From positions 95,008 through 159,007 of the forward strand of contig NZ_FOWX01000013.1 of assembly GCF_900115555.1 (NCBI RefSeq): 64,000 bases of DNA, in the 5' to 3' direction. Below the pieces are notes generated by a model that was not told the DNA's origin, made no database searches, and saw only the letters and a list, made by a program, of their open reading frames with translations. This stretch comes from Pseudomonas borbori (GTDB lineage Bacteria > Pseudomonadota > Gammaproteobacteria > Pseudomonadales > Pseudomonadaceae). The position numbers were made by a program, and so were the translations under genes. This document shows, one piece after another, positions 38,087-47,676 of this stretch; positions within the stretch are counted from its first letter, which is position 1; every line of letters begins with the position of its first letter.

Positions 38087-38842
38087 TTACAGATAGCGGC
38101 TCAGGATGTCATCGACAAAGCCTTCGCTGCGCATCCGCTCCAGCTCAACCTGCAGCTTCTGTACCACCTCGTCGGGCACGTCCTGGTTGAGCGCCAGGTA
38201 CAACTCGGCGCTGTCGAAACGCAGGATGGTTTTCAGCCCGGAGACACCTTCCTGTTTCGCCAGGTAACGCCCGGCGGGGTCGCCGGTGGCCCACAGATCG
38301 ATCTGCCCGGCCATGAGCTTCTTGGCGTTCTGCTGGTCACGCAATACGGTGAGCGGCTGCAGCCCCTGCTCGACCAGGTGCTCGGCGATGGCATCGCCCT
38401 TGTAGGCGCCGACCTTGTACTGTTTGGCCTGCTCCAGGCTGGTCAGGCTGATGTTGCTGTCGCCTCGTCCCAGCAGCACCCAGTCATCCGGGCCGATCGG
38501 GCCGACCCATTTGAACAGCGCCTCACGCTCGGGCAGCCGCGCGGTGACGAACACTCCGTACCCCGGCTTCTCCAGCGCCAGCTTGTAGATGCGCTCCCAG
38601 GGGAAGCGCAGGGTCATGCTGTAGTCGATCCCGGCACGCTTGAACATCTCGCGTACGATATCCACGGCGATGCCGTCAAGATTGTCTTCCTGAGCGAAGT
38701 TCTTGCCGTTGCTCGCCATGTTGTAAGGCGGGAAGTTCTCGGTAAGCAACACCACGCGGTAGTCCGGCGCCAGTTCAGCGTGAGCGCCGGCGGCCAGCCC
38801 GAATATGGCGCCGGCCAGCGCAAACAGCAGGCGTTTGTGCAT
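38087..38842 (-). CDS. Periplasmic solute-binding protein, paralogue 2
   Basis: A 251-residue paralogue of the preceding gene: signal peptide LLFALAGAIFGLAAGAHA, YRVVLLTENFPPYNM, FKWVGPIGPDDWVLL, and QIDLWATGDPAGRYLAKQEG. The two proteins have the same length when the start is put at 38842, where AAGAG lies seven bases upstream; an in-frame ATG at 38848 is possible. It precedes paralogue 1 by about 75 bases in the same direction. The ligand is unknown; the fold is of the amino-acid type. Nearby histidine-biosynthesis genes are transcribed the same way but separated by 200 bases. Confidence 0.87.
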   Translation of the reverse strand: MHKRLLFALAGAIFGLAAGAHAELAPDYRVVLLTENFPPYNMASNGKNFAQEDNLDGIAVDIVREMFKRAGIDYSMTLRFPWERIYKLALEKPGYGVFVTARLPEREALFKWVGPIGPDDWVLLGRGDSNISLTSLEQAKQYKVGAYKGDAIAEHLVEQGLQPLTVLRDQQNAKKLMAGQIDLWATGDPAGRYLAKQEGVSGLKTILRFDSAELYLALNQDVPDEVVQKLQVELERMRSEGFVDDILSRYL

Positions 38843-39043
38843 GTGCATACTCTTAATTCCGGTAATGGCAGGACGCCGCAGCATACTCAGCCCGGCCATC
38901 TGCGCCCAGTCGCACCCCGGAGAATGCAGCCCTGCAGTCCACTGCAAGACCTGGAATGACGCTTTTATGTATTTACCTGCGCCAGCCGACACACTAGCGC
39001 AGCGCGCCGACGGGCGCTGTCGACTCGCTCTCAGCTTCGGCCG

Positions 39044-39814
39044 TCAGCGCACCACTATGCCGCGACTGGCCAGGTAGGCCTTGGCCTCGGGCACCGTGTA
39101 TTCGCCGAAGTGGAAGATGCTCGCCGCCAGTACCGCATCGGCCTTGCCCTCGAGGATACCGGCGGCCAGGTGCTCGAGGTTGCCGACGCCGCCGGAGGCG
39201 ATCACCGGGATGCCGACCAGTTCGCTGATGGCACGGGTGACGCCCAGGTCGTAGCCGCTTTTGACCCCGTCCTGATCCATGCTGGTCAGGAGGATCTCAC
39301 CGGCGCCGAAGTCTTCCATCTTCTTCGCCCAGAGTACCGCATCCAGCCCAGTGGGCTTGCGCCCGCCATGGGTGAAGATTTCCCAGCGCGGGGGTTCACC
39401 GGGCTTGGAGACTTTCTTCGCGTCGATGGCGACGACGATGCACTGCGAACCGAAGCGTGCAGCCGCCTCGCCGACGAATTCCGGAGTGAACACCGCCGCG
39501 GTGTTGATCGAGACCTTGTCCGCGCCGGCATTGAGCAGGTTACGAATGTCCTGCACGCTGCGCACGCCGCCGCCCACGGTCAGCGGGATGAACACCTGAC
39601 TGGCCATGCGCTCGACCGTGTGCAGGGTGGTGTCGCGGCCGTCGACGCTGGCGGTGATGTCGAGAAAGGTGATCTCGTCGGCGCCCTGCTCGTCGTAACG
39701 GCGGGCGATCTCCACCGGATCGCCGGCGTCGCGAATGTTCTCGAACTGGACGCCCTTGACCACGCGGCCGTTGTCCACGTCGAGGCAGGGGATGATGCGT
39801 TTGGCGAGGGTCAT
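39044..39814 (-). CDS. hisF: Imidazole glycerol phosphate synthase, HisF
   Basis: Cyclase subunit that uses ammonia from HisH to close the imidazole ring and release AICAR. The 256-residue TIM barrel has [15 protein letters not shown] (catalytic Asp11), [15 protein letters not shown] and [15 protein letters not shown] (with the second catalytic Asp), and IASGGVGN. The start [12 protein letters not shown] at 39814 gives the standard N-terminus. It is the last his gene of the leftward cluster, separated from hisA by a 69-base gap that carries a stem-loop repeat. Confidence 0.97.
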   Translation of the reverse strand: MTLAKRIIPCLDVDNGRVVKGVQFENIRDAGDPVEIARRYDEQGADEITFLDITASVDGRDTTLHTVERMASQVFIPLTVGGGVRSVQDIRNLLNAGADKVSINTAAVFTPEFVGEAAARFGSQCIVVAIDAKKVSKPGEPPRWEIFTHGGRKPTGLDAVLWAKKMEDFGAGEILLTSMDQDGVKSGYDLGVTRAISELVGIPVIASGGVGNLEHLAAGILEGKADAVLAASIFHFGEYTVPEAKAYLASRGIVVR

Positions 39815-39827
39815 GGCAATCTCTCTC

Positions 39828-39880
39828 GTAGGGTGCGCCGCGCGCACCAAAAACCGTCACGGGTGCGCGCCGCGCACCCC
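39828..39880. repeat. TAGGGTGCGC stem-loop repeat in the hisA-hisF gap
   Basis: GGGTGCGCCGCGCGCACC (39831-39848) and GGGTGCGCGCCGCGCACCC (39861-39879) are each nearly self-complementary and complementary to one another. The same element type occurs at 47194. Inside a his operon it could act as a partial terminator or a processing site. Confidence 0.72.
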
Positions 39881-39883
39881 ACC

Positions 39884-40621
39884 TCAGCCCTTGAAACTGT
39901 CGCAGAAGGCCTGGGCCTCGGCCACATCCAGGGTGCCTTCATAGATCGCCCGGCCGGTGATGGCGCCGATGATCCCGGGCGAACGCGCCAGCAGCAGCTT
40001 CTCGATGTCGCCGAGGTTGTGGATGCCGCCGGAGGCGATCACCGGGATCTTGCTGGCGGCGGCCAGGGCGGCGGTGGCCTCGACGTTGCAGCCCTGCATC
40101 ATGCCGTCCTTGGCTATGTCGGTATAGACGATCGCCGCGACGCCATCGGCCTCGAAACGCCGGGCCAGATCGACCGCCTGCACGCTGGACACTTCGGCCC
40201 AGCCGTCAGTGGCGACGAAGCCGTCCTTGGCGTCCAGGCCGACGATGACCTTGCCCGGGAAGGCCTTGCACGCCTCGGCGACGAACTCCGGCTGCTTGAC
40301 CGCCTTGGTGCCGATGATCACGTAGCTCACGCCGGCACGCACGTAGTGCTCGATGGTTTCCAGCGAGCGGATGCCGCCACCGATCTGGATCGGCAGCTGC
40401 GGGTAGCGCCTGGCGATCGCGGTGACCACCTCGCCGTTGACCGGCTGGCCCTCGAAGGCGCCGTTCAGGTCGACCAGGTGCAGGCGCCGGCAACCGCCCT
40501 CCACCCACTTGGCGGCCATGCTTACCGGGTCGTCGGAAAACACCGTGGAGTCTTCCATGCGGCCCTGGCGCAGACGCACGCAGGCGCCGTCCTTGAGATC
40601 GATTGCGGGGATAATCAGCAT
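39884..40621 (-). CDS. hisA: ProFAR isomerase HisA
   Basis: Phosphoribosylformimino-5-aminoimidazole carboxamide ribotide isomerase, fourth step of histidine synthesis. The 245-residue barrel opens [20 protein letters not shown] with catalytic Asp8, and carries [35 protein letters not shown] (second Asp) and IASGGIHN. The ATG at 40621 is chosen; codons upstream run into non-coding sequence. It lies between the small DUF2164 gene and hisF in the same direction. Confidence 0.97.
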   Translation of the reverse strand: MLIIPAIDLKDGACVRLRQGRMEDSTVFSDDPVSMAAKWVEGGCRRLHLVDLNGAFEGQPVNGEVVTAIARRYPQLPIQIGGGIRSLETIEHYVRAGVSYVIIGTKAVKQPEFVAEACKAFPGKVIVGLDAKDGFVATDGWAEVSSVQAVDLARRFEADGVAAIVYTDIAKDGMMQGCNVEATAALAAASKIPVIASGGIHNLGDIEKLLLARSPGIIGAITGRAIYEGTLDVAEAQAFCDSFKG

Positions 40622-40661
40622 CGCATTGAACCTGTTCGAGTCAGTAGAAGTCGGTGGTGGG

Positions 40662-40922
40662 TCAGCTCTTCTCGAGCGCCCAGAGGTCGCTTTCGATGCT
40701 CTCGAAACGGTCCTTGAGCACCGTCTGCACATCGAAAATGGCCTTGTTGTAGTAGTGCGGGGCGATCTCGCGACTGAACAGATCCAGCACTTCCTGCGCC
40801 TCGAACGAGCCCAGCTCGAGCTCGAAGCGCTCCTCCAGGAAGCGCTTGATCAGTTGCACCGCCGCCTGTTCCTGGGCTCCGTCGAGATTCAGGATCGGCG
40901 TCTTGCCCTTGCCGCGGCTCAT
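40662..40922 (-). CDS. DUF2164 family protein
   Basis: An 86-residue acidic helical protein matching DUF2164 as I remember it: a central [37 protein letters not shown]. Function unknown. Its ATG directly follows the hisH stop (TAG-ATG), so translation is probably coupled. A his-operon position between hisH and hisA is known for it in pseudomonads, but a role in histidine synthesis has not been shown to my knowledge. Confidence 0.86.
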   Translation of the reverse strand: MSRGKGKTPILNLDGAQEQAAVQLIKRFLEERFELELGSFEAQEVLDLFSREIAPHYYNKAIFDVQTVLKDRFESIESDLWALEKS

Positions 40923-41561
40923 CTACCAGCGCCCATCCCAGGCGGCGAAATTCTGCAGCAGCTGCAGGCCGTGGGTATGGCTCTTCTCCGGGTGGAACTG
41001 CACGGCGAAACGCGAGCCATCGGCCAGCGCCGCGGCGAAATCCTTGCCGTAATGGCCGCGACCAACCACCTGCTTGGGATTGCCGGCCTCGACGTAGTAG
41101 CTGTGCACGAAGTAGAAGCGCGCCAGATCCGGAATATCGTGCCACAGCGGATGCTTGACCGCCTGACTCACCTGGTTCCAGCCCATGTGCGGCACCTTCA
41201 ACTGCTCGCCGTCCTCGACCATGCCCTTGCCGAAGAAGCGCACCTGGCCGGGGAACAGGCCGATGCAGTCGACCCCATCGTTCTCTTCGCTGCGTTCGAG
41301 CAAGGCCTGCATGCCGACGCAGATACCGAGAAACGGCCGATCCTGACTGACCTCGCGGACCAGCTCATCGAAACCCAGACGCTTGATCTCGGCCATGCAG
41401 TCGCGGATCGCACCAACCCCGGGGAACACCACGCGATCGGCTTCGCGGATCACCCGGGCATCGCTGGTCACCAACACCCGGCCGGCACCGACGTGCTCCA
41501 GGGCCTTGGCCACCGAGTGCAGATTGCCCATGCCGTAATCGATAACTGCGACCGTCTGCAT
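40923..41561 (-). CDS. hisH: Imidazole glycerol phosphate synthase, HisH
   Basis: Glutaminase subunit that passes ammonia to HisF. The 212-residue class I amidotransferase has [22 protein letters not shown] with nucleophile Cys81 and [11 protein letters not shown] with the catalytic His-Glu pair. The start at 41561 shares one base with the hisB stop (TGATG), and its own stop abuts the DUF2164 start, giving a tightly coupled series. Confidence 0.97.
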   Translation of the reverse strand: MQTVAVIDYGMGNLHSVAKALEHVGAGRVLVTSDARVIREADRVVFPGVGAIRDCMAEIKRLGFDELVREVSQDRPFLGICVGMQALLERSEENDGVDCIGLFPGQVRFFGKGMVEDGEQLKVPHMGWNQVSQAVKHPLWHDIPDLARFYFVHSYYVEAGNPKQVVGRGHYGKDFAAALADGSRFAVQFHPEKSHTHGLQLLQNFAAWDGRW

Positions 41562-42154
41562 CAGAGGCAACCCTTGGTCGACGGCATCTGCCCGGCCATG
41601 CGCGGGTCCAGCTCCACGGCCATGCGCAGGGCGCGGCCGAAGGCCTTGAACACCGTCTCGATCTGGTGGTGGGTGTTGGTCCCGCGCAGGTTGTCGATGT
41701 GCAGGCTGACCAGGGCGTGGTTGACGAAACCCTGGAAGAACTCCTGGAACAGGTCGACATCGAAGCCGCCGACCACCGCCCGGGTGAAGGGCACGTGCAT
41801 CTGCAGACCGGGGCGACCGGAAAAGTCGATCACCACCCTGGAGAGCGCCTCGTCCAGCGGCACATAGGAATGGCCGTAGCGGGTCATGCCCTTCTTGTCG
41901 CCGATGGCCTGGGTAAAGGCCTGGCCGAGGGTGATGCCGACGTCTTCGACGGTGTGGTGGTCGTCGATATGCAGGTCGCCCTGGCACTGGATATCCAGGT
42001 CGATCAGGCCGTGACGGGCAATCTGATCGAGCATGTGTTCGAGGAACGGCACGCCAATAGCGAACTTGGCCTTGCCCGTGCCATCCAGGTTGATCGAGAC
42101 CTTGATCTGGGTCTCCAGGGTATTGCGCTCGACGGATGCCGTACGTTCGGCCAT
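41561..42154 (-). CDS. hisB: Imidazoleglycerol-phosphate dehydratase HisB
   Basis: Monofunctional dehydratase of 197 residues, sixth step of histidine synthesis. The metal-binding repeats are plain: [13 protein letters not shown] and [17 protein letters not shown] in the first half, [15 protein letters not shown] and [17 protein letters not shown] in the second, the latter being the manganese ligands. It lacks the phosphatase domain of the enteric fusion. The ATG at 42154 gives [12 protein letters not shown]. It is first of the leftward hisB-H-DUF2164-A-F series. Confidence 0.97.
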   Translation of the reverse strand: MAERTASVERNTLETQIKVSINLDGTGKAKFAIGVPFLEHMLDQIARHGLIDLDIQCQGDLHIDDHHTVEDVGITLGQAFTQAIGDKKGMTRYGHSYVPLDEALSRVVIDFSGRPGLQMHVPFTRAVVGGFDVDLFQEFFQGFVNHALVSLHIDNLRGTNTHHQIETVFKAFGRALRMAVELDPRMAGQMPSTKGCL

Positions 42155-42376
42155 CACCAGCTCCACAGAATCGTTGTGCGAAAGGGCCGTCATTATAGGC
42201 GGGCCATGGCCCGGGCGGCTACCGGCGCCGCGCGCACAGGCAGACCAATGGCGCTGGGAGCGACAACTAGCCCCTCGCCTCGCCAGCCCCGCGGATCTTG
42301 CTATGCTCGACAGCCCGACGCCGACTCGCGCGAAGAGCGGCGGCCAGCCCAACCACCCCCCGGCAAAGCACCCAGC

Positions 42377-43483
42377 ATGGACAGTATCGACACCCTGATC
42401 ATCGGCGCCGGCGCCCTCGGCCTGGCCTGCGCCGCACGCCTGGCCCGACCACAGCAGAGCTGCCTGATCGTCGAGGCGGAACAACTGATCGGCAGCCACA
42501 CCTCCAGCCGCAATTCCGAGGTGATCCACGCCGGCCTCTACTACGCCCCCGGCTCGCTGAAAGCCGAGCTGTGCCTGGAAGGCCGCGAGCGCCTGTATGC
42601 CTGGTGCCGCACGCATCAGGTGGCGCACCGGCAACTGGGCAAACTCCTGGTGGCGGTGGAAACCGCGGAAATCACCAGGCTCGACCAGCTCCACGAGAAC
42701 GCCGAAGCCTGCGGCGTGCATGACCTGCAGGCTGTCGGGCAAGCCCGGCTCGCCGAACTGGAACCGGCCGTGCGCGGCGTCGCGGCGCTGCTGTCGCCGA
42801 GCACCGGGATCATCGACAGCCATGCCTACCTGCAATCGCTGCTCGCCGCCGCCGAGAAGCAGGGCGCCCAGCTGATCCTGCAGACCCGCGTCGAGCGCCT
42901 CGAACCCGGCCCGGACGGCTGGATCGTCAGCGGCCGCAGCGCCGGCGAAGCCTTCCAGCTCAAGGCCCAGCGGGTGATCAATGCCGGCGGCCTGTTCGCC
43001 CAGCAACTGGCGCGGCACACCGCCGGCCTGGCCACCGCGCAGATTCCGCCGCTGCACCTGTGCCGCGGCCGCTACTTCGGCTACAGCGGCCGCGCGCCCT
43101 TCCGACACCTGATCTACCCGCTGCCGGAGGCCAACACCTCGGGTCTGGGCATCCACGCCACCCTCGACCTCGGCGGCCAGGTGCGCTTCGGCCCGGATAC
43201 CGAGTACCTCGAGCAGATCGACTACCGGGTCGACGAACAGCTGCGCGGACCCTTTGCCGAGGCGATCCGCCGCTACTTCCCGCAGCTCGACAGTACGCGG
43301 CTGGTGCCCGGCTACAGCGGCATCCGGCCGAAACTCGCTGGCATAGGGGAACCGCCCGCCGACTTCCTTATCCAAACCGCCAGCGCTCACGGCCTGCCGG
43401 GGCTGGTCAATCTGTTCGGCATCGAGTCGCCCGGCCTGACCGCCAGCCTGGCGATTGCCGAACGGGTGGCCCGCGAGCTGTAA
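42377..43483 (+). CDS. FAD oxidoreductase, LhgO/DadA-type
   Basis: A 368-residue flavoprotein of the DAO family. The N-terminal Rossmann motif is [17 protein letters not shown], followed by an IVEAEQ acidic strand end; [26 protein letters not shown] is characteristic of L-2-hydroxyglutarate oxidase-like proteins, and [13 protein letters not shown] and the final [24 protein letters not shown] support this. The likely activity is oxidation of an L-2-hydroxy acid such as L-2-hydroxyglutarate; substrate not proven. It is divergent from hisB. Confidence 0.85.
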   Translation: MDSIDTLIIGAGALGLACAARLARPQQSCLIVEAEQLIGSHTSSRNSEVIHAGLYYAPGSLKAELCLEGRERLYAWCRTHQVAHRQLGKLLVAVETAEITRLDQLHENAEACGVHDLQAVGQARLAELEPAVRGVAALLSPSTGIIDSHAYLQSLLAAAEKQGAQLILQTRVERLEPGPDGWIVSGRSAGEAFQLKAQRVINAGGLFAQQLARHTAGLATAQIPPLHLCRGRYFGYSGRAPFRHLIYPLPEANTSGLGIHATLDLGGQVRFGPDTEYLEQIDYRVDEQLRGPFAEAIRRYFPQLDSTRLVPGYSGIRPKLAGIGEPPADFLIQTASAHGLPGLVNLFGIESPGLTASLAIAERVAREL

Positions 43484-43591
43484 CAGGTGCTTGCAAAATC
43501 GCCGCGCAACCCGGACTTTCAGCGGTCTATTACGACAGGCGGCGCTATACTCGCCGACTCAATTCAAGTCATTCGAAACAAGGAATCGTCC

Positions 43592-45823
43592 ATGAAAGCG
43601 CTCGGCAAAATCCTGGGTCTGTTTTTTCTCGGGCTGTTGCTGATCCTGGTGGCCCTGGGTTTTGCCCTCACCCACCTGTTCGATCCCAACGACTACAAAG
43701 ACGAGATTCGCCAGCTGGCCCGCGACAAGGCCAACCTGGAACTGACCCTCAGGGGCGACATCGGCTGGAGCCTGTTCCCCTGGCTCGGCCTCGAGCTGAC
43801 CGACGCCACCCTGGCCAGCGCCACCACCCCCGAGCAGCCCTTTGCCGACCTGCGCCTGCTCGGCCTGTCGGTGCGCGTATTGCCGCTGCTGCGCCGCGAG
43901 GTGCAGATGAGCGACATCCGTGTCGACGGCCTCAACCTCAACCTGCAGCGTGACGAAAAAGGCCGCGGCAACTGGGAAGATGTCGGTCGTCCGCCACAAC
44001 CCGCCGCGACCGCGGACACGACCACCAGCGCAGCGCCCGCACAGGCCGCCGCCGACCAGCCCGCAAGCACGCCGTCAGGCGCCCAGCCACTCAAGCTGGA
44101 TATCGACAGCCTGATCGTCAACAGCGCGCGCATCGACTACCGCGACGCGCAGAAAGGCCAGCAGTTCAGCGCCGAAAGCATCCAGCTGACCACCGGCGCG
44201 ATCCGCGAAGGCGCGGCCATTCCGGTCAAACTCAGCGCCTTCTTCGGCACCAACCAGCCGGTCGTGCGGGCCCGCAGCGAACTGCAAGGCGAGCTGCGCT
44301 TCGACCGCGCGCTCCAGCGCTACCAACTGGAAGACGCCAGGATCTCCGGCGAAGCCTCCGGCGAGCCCTTCGCCGGACAGACCCTGACTTACTCCCTGCA
44401 AGGCCAACTGCTGATCGATCTGGCCGCGCAGATCGCCGAATGGAACGGCCTGAAACTCTCGGCCAACCAGCTGCGCGCCCTCGGCGAAGTGAAAATCCGC
44501 GACCTGGACACCAAGCCGAAACTGACTGGCGGCCTGTCCATCGCACCGGTCAACCTGCGCGAATTTCTCGCCACCATCGGCCAGAAACTGCCGCCGATGA
44601 GCGACGACAAGGCCCTCGGCCAGTTCGAGCTGGTCAGCCGCCTCAGCGGCAGCCCGACCAGCCTGACCTTGGAAGAGCTGAAGCTGAAGCTCGACGACAG
44701 CAACTTCAGCGGCCAGATCGGCATCACCGACCTGGCCAAGCAGGCCCTGCGCGTACAACTCAAGGGCGACAGCCTGGATCTCGACCGCTATCTGCCGGCG
44801 AAATCCCAGGACAGCAAAGACGCCGGCGCCGCGCGCCAGGCCGAGGTCAAGCAAAGCGTCGCCAGCGCCGGCCAGAGCGGCAGCACGCCGCTGCCCAAAG
44901 CGCCGACCCAGCACGCCTGGAGCGCCACCACGGTGCTGCCGATCGAGCGCCTGCGCAGCCTCGATCTGCAACTGGCGCTGAGTCTCGACCAGCTGACTTA
45001 CCAAAAGCAGGCCATCAGCGCCTTCAACCTCAAGGTCAAGAGCCGCGCCGGCCTGCTGACCCTGGAAGAAATCCGCGGCGACCTCGGCAGCGGTAATTTC
45101 GACCTCAAGGCAAGCGTCGATGTACGCCCGGCCATCCCGCTGCTGAGCCTGCAGAATCGCCTGCAGCGGATCAGCGTGGAGCCCTTCCTCAAGAGCGAGC
45201 AGCAGCCCTCGCCGGTCAAGGGCCTGCTCGACCTCAAGGCCGACCTGAGCACCAGCGGCAACAGCCAGAAAGCCTGGGTCGACGGCCTCAACGGCACGGC
45301 CAGCTTCGCCCTCAGCGACGGCGTGCTGGTCGGCGCCAATCTCGAGCAACAACTCTGCCGCGGCATTGCCGCCCTCAACCGCAAGGCCCTGACCAGCGAG
45401 CCGCGCGCCAAGGACACGCCCTTCGAGACCCTGCAGGGCAACCTGAGCTTCCTCAACGGCGTGGCCCACAACCCGGACCTCAAGGCCCGCGTCCCCGGCC
45501 TCAACGTCAGCGGCAATGGCGACCTGGACCTGCGCGTACTCGGCCTCGACTACCGCATCGGCATCGCCCTGATCGGCGACCAACGCGAAATGCCTGACCC
45601 GGCCTGCCAGGTCAACGAGCGCTATGTCGGCATCGAGTGGCCGATCCGCTGCCGCGGCCCGCTGGAAATGGGCGGCAGGGCCTGCCGTCTGGACCAGGAC
45701 GGCATGGGCAAGGTCGCCGCCAAACTGGCCGGCGACAAGCTCAACCAGAAGCTCGAGGAAAAGCTCGGCGACAAGGTCAGCCCCGAACTGAAAGACGCCC
45801 TCAAGGGCCTGTTCAAGCAATGA
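43592..45823 (+). CDS. asmA: AsmA family protein
   Basis: A 743-residue inner-membrane-anchored protein. One N-terminal transmembrane helix ([20 protein letters not shown]) is followed by [37 protein letters not shown], the AsmA N-terminal signature, then a long beta-rich periplasmic part with a Ser/Ala/Pro-rich insertion near 135-170, and the conserved C-terminus with [20 protein letters not shown]. AsmA proteins are large bridge-like lipid-transport or outer-membrane-homeostasis factors. Its stop overlaps the mutY start (ATGA). Confidence 0.92.
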   Translation: MKALGKILGLFFLGLLLILVALGFALTHLFDPNDYKDEIRQLARDKANLELTLRGDIGWSLFPWLGLELTDATLASATTPEQPFADLRLLGLSVRVLPLLRREVQMSDIRVDGLNLNLQRDEKGRGNWEDVGRPPQPAATADTTTSAAPAQAAADQPASTPSGAQPLKLDIDSLIVNSARIDYRDAQKGQQFSAESIQLTTGAIREGAAIPVKLSAFFGTNQPVVRARSELQGELRFDRALQRYQLEDARISGEASGEPFAGQTLTYSLQGQLLIDLAAQIAEWNGLKLSANQLRALGEVKIRDLDTKPKLTGGLSIAPVNLREFLATIGQKLPPMSDDKALGQFELVSRLSGSPTSLTLEELKLKLDDSNFSGQIGITDLAKQALRVQLKGDSLDLDRYLPAKSQDSKDAGAARQAEVKQSVASAGQSGSTPLPKAPTQHAWSATTVLPIERLRSLDLQLALSLDQLTYQKQAISAFNLKVKSRAGLLTLEEIRGDLGSGNFDLKASVDVRPAIPLLSLQNRLQRISVEPFLKSEQQPSPVKGLLDLKADLSTSGNSQKAWVDGLNGTASFALSDGVLVGANLEQQLCRGIAALNRKALTSEPRAKDTPFETLQGNLSFLNGVAHNPDLKARVPGLNVSGNGDLDLRVLGLDYRIGIALIGDQREMPDPACQVNERYVGIEWPIRCRGPLEMGGRACRLDQDGMGKVAAKLAGDKLNQKLEEKLGDKVSPELKDALKGLFKQ

Positions 45824-46899
45824 GCCCCGAGCAGTTTTCCGCCGCGGTGCTCGACTGGTACGACCGCCACGGACGCAAGGACCTGCCCTGGCAACAGGGC
45901 ATCAACCCTTACCGGGTCTGGGTCTCGGAGATCATGCTGCAACAGACCCAGGTCGGCACCGTGCTCGGCTACTTCGACCGTTTCATGGCCGCCCTGCCGA
46001 CGGTAAAAGACCTGGCCGAAGCGCCAGAAGACGAAGTGCTGCACCTGTGGACCGGCCTCGGTTACTACACCCGCGCGCGCAACCTGCAGAAGACCGCCCA
46101 ACTGGTCATGAGCGAGCACGGCGGCGAGTTTCCCCGCCATGTCGACGCGCTCACCGAGCTACCCGGCATCGGCCGCTCCACCGCTGGCGCCATCGCCAGC
46201 CTGAGCATGGACCTGCGTGCGCCGATCCTCGACGGCAACGTCAAACGCGTGCTGGCCCGCTACGTGGCCCAGGAGGGCTACCCGGGCGAGCCGAAAGTGG
46301 CCAAACAGCTGTGGGCGGTGGCCGAGCGTCTGACCCCACAGACGCGGGTCAACCACTACACCCAGGCGATGATGGACCTGGGCGCCACCCTCTGCACCCG
46401 CAGCAAACCGAGCTGCCTGCTCTGCCCACTGCAAAGCGGCTGCCAGGCCCACCTGCTCGGCCTGGAGATCCGCTACCCGATCGCCAAGCCGCGCAAGGCG
46501 CTGCCGCAGAAGCGCACCCTGATGCCGATCCTGACCAGCCACACCGGTGAGGTCCTGCTCTACCGCCGGCCCTCCAGCGGCCTCTGGGGCGGCTTGTGGA
46601 GCCTGCCGGAGCTGGACGAACTGACCAGCCTCGACCTGCTGGCCAACCGCCACGCCCTGCAACTGGGCGAACGCCGCCAACTGGCCGGCCTGAGCCACAC
46701 CTTCAGCCACTTCCAGCTGGCCATCGAACCCTGGCTGATCCGCGTCGAAGCCGCGCCATCGACCGTGGCCGAGGCCGACTGGCTCTGGTATAACCTCGCC
46801 ACCCCGCCGCGCCTGGGCCTCGCCGCCCCGGTGAAGAAACTGCTGAAGCGCGCGGCCGATGCACTCGCGACCGAACCGAACCCTGGAGAGCAGCCATGA
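45820..46899 (+). CDS. mutY: Adenine DNA glycosylase MutY
   Basis: Removes adenine mispaired with 8-oxoguanine. The 359-residue protein has [12 protein letters not shown] with catalytic Glu37, the helix-hairpin-helix [13 protein letters not shown], catalytic Asp138 in ILDGNVKR, and the [4Fe-4S] cluster ligands Cys192, Cys199, Cys202 and Cys208 (C-x6-C-x2-C-x5-C). The C-terminal half is the MutT-like domain that recognises 8-oxoG. It overlaps asmA by four bases at its start and yggX by four at its end. Confidence 0.97.
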   Translation: MSPEQFSAAVLDWYDRHGRKDLPWQQGINPYRVWVSEIMLQQTQVGTVLGYFDRFMAALPTVKDLAEAPEDEVLHLWTGLGYYTRARNLQKTAQLVMSEHGGEFPRHVDALTELPGIGRSTAGAIASLSMDLRAPILDGNVKRVLARYVAQEGYPGEPKVAKQLWAVAERLTPQTRVNHYTQAMMDLGATLCTRSKPSCLLCPLQSGCQAHLLGLEIRYPIAKPRKALPQKRTLMPILTSHTGEVLLYRRPSSGLWGGLWSLPELDELTSLDLLANRHALQLGERRQLAGLSHTFSHFQLAIEPWLIRVEAAPSTVAEADWLWYNLATPPRLGLAAPVKKLLKRAADALATEPNPGEQP

Positions 46900-47168
46900 C
46901 CCGCACCGTAATGTGCCGCAAGCACAAACAAGAACTGCCCGGCCTCGACCGCCCACCCTACCCGGGCGCCAAGGGCGAAGACATCTACAACAACGTCTCC
47001 AAGCAGGCCTGGGACGAATGGCAGAAGCACCAGACCCTGCTGATCAACGAGCGTCGGCTGAACATGATGAACGCCGAAGACCGCAAATTCCTCCAGACCG
47101 AGATGGACAAATTTTTCTCCGGCGAGGAATACGCCCAGGCCGAAGGCTACGTGCCGCCCAGCGAATAA
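46896..47168 (+). CDS. yggX: Fe(II)-trafficking protein YggX
   Basis: A 90-residue protein of the YggX family, which protects iron-sulphur clusters from oxidative damage. The sequence [24 protein letters not shown] with the conserved Cys7, followed by [26 protein letters not shown] helices and [13 protein letters not shown], is diagnostic. Translational coupling to mutY (ATGA overlap) fits, because MutY itself needs an iron-sulphur cluster. Confidence 0.95.
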   Translation: MTRTVMCRKHKQELPGLDRPPYPGAKGEDIYNNVSKQAWDEWQKHQTLLINERRLNMMNAEDRKFLQTEMDKFFSGEEYAQAEGYVPPSE

Positions 47169-47193
47169 CTCACCTGCAGCAGCGGACTGCCCC

Positions 47194-47255
47194 GTAGGGT
47201 GCGCCGCGCGCACCAAGGCCTCACGACCTGCCCAGGCGCGCACGGCACACCCTAC
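47194..47255. repeat. TAGGGTGCGC inverted repeat upstream of tRNA-Phe
   Basis: GTAGGGTGCGCCGCGCGCACC at the left is answered by GGCGCGCACGG and ACCCTAC on the right, forming a stem-loop of about 62 bases. It is the same element as in the hisA-hisF gap (39828) and can follow the yggX stop as a terminator-like structure. Confidence 0.72.
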
Positions 47256-47322
47256 TCACCACCCCAAGCACCGATGCAGCAGCTAAGCGCCCGTAATAAT
47301 TAAATATTTTTCAAACTCACGC

Positions 47323-47351
47323 TTGACACCCACCCTTCAAATCCGTCTAAT
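47323..47351 (+). promoter_or_regulatory. Sigma-70 promoter of tRNA-Phe
   Basis: TTGACA (47323-47328) and TCTAAT (47346-47351) are separated by exactly 17 bases. Transcription should begin near 47358, a few bases before the tRNA. Confidence 0.87.
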
Positions 47352-47363
47352 AGCGCCCCGTTG

Positions 47364-47439
47364 GCCCAGGTAGCTCAGTCGGTAGAGCAGGGGATTGAAA
47401 ATCCCCGTGTCGGCGGTTCGATTCCGTCCCTGGGCACCA
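47364..47439 (+). tRNA. tRNA-Phe (GAA)
   Basis: A 76-base tRNA including the encoded CCA. Acceptor arms GCCCAGG and CCTGGGC, D arm GCTC/GAGC, anticodon stem GGGGA/TCCCC with anticodon GAA at 47397-47399, and T arm GGCGG-TTCGATT-CCGTC. A strong promoter precedes it and a terminator follows. The type I restriction locus starts 240 bases downstream. Confidence 0.97.
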
Positions 47440-47481
47440 TCTATCGTTTTCAGGTGATGACAAAACCATCCGAAAACACCT

Positions 47482-47508
47482 AAAAAACCCGCCTAGTGCG
47501 GGTTTTTT
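47482..47508 (+). terminator. Rho-independent terminator after tRNA-Phe
   Basis: Arms AAAAAACCCGC (47482-47492) and GCGGGTTTTTT (47498-47508) around a five-base loop, with a terminal T run. Confidence 0.94.
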
Positions 47509-47676
47509 ATTGCCTGCAATTCCAGCTTCGCCTACCCGGCCGCTAGCTGCACCACCCCGAGCGCCAAGCCGAAAGCAAAGGTAGGCCTCTAGGCACTTGC
47601 CCGGCATAATCCTGCCATCTGTTTCCCGGTGCCACTCCCGCACCCAGGAAGTTGTCACTCAAGGATTTGCCGCCCC

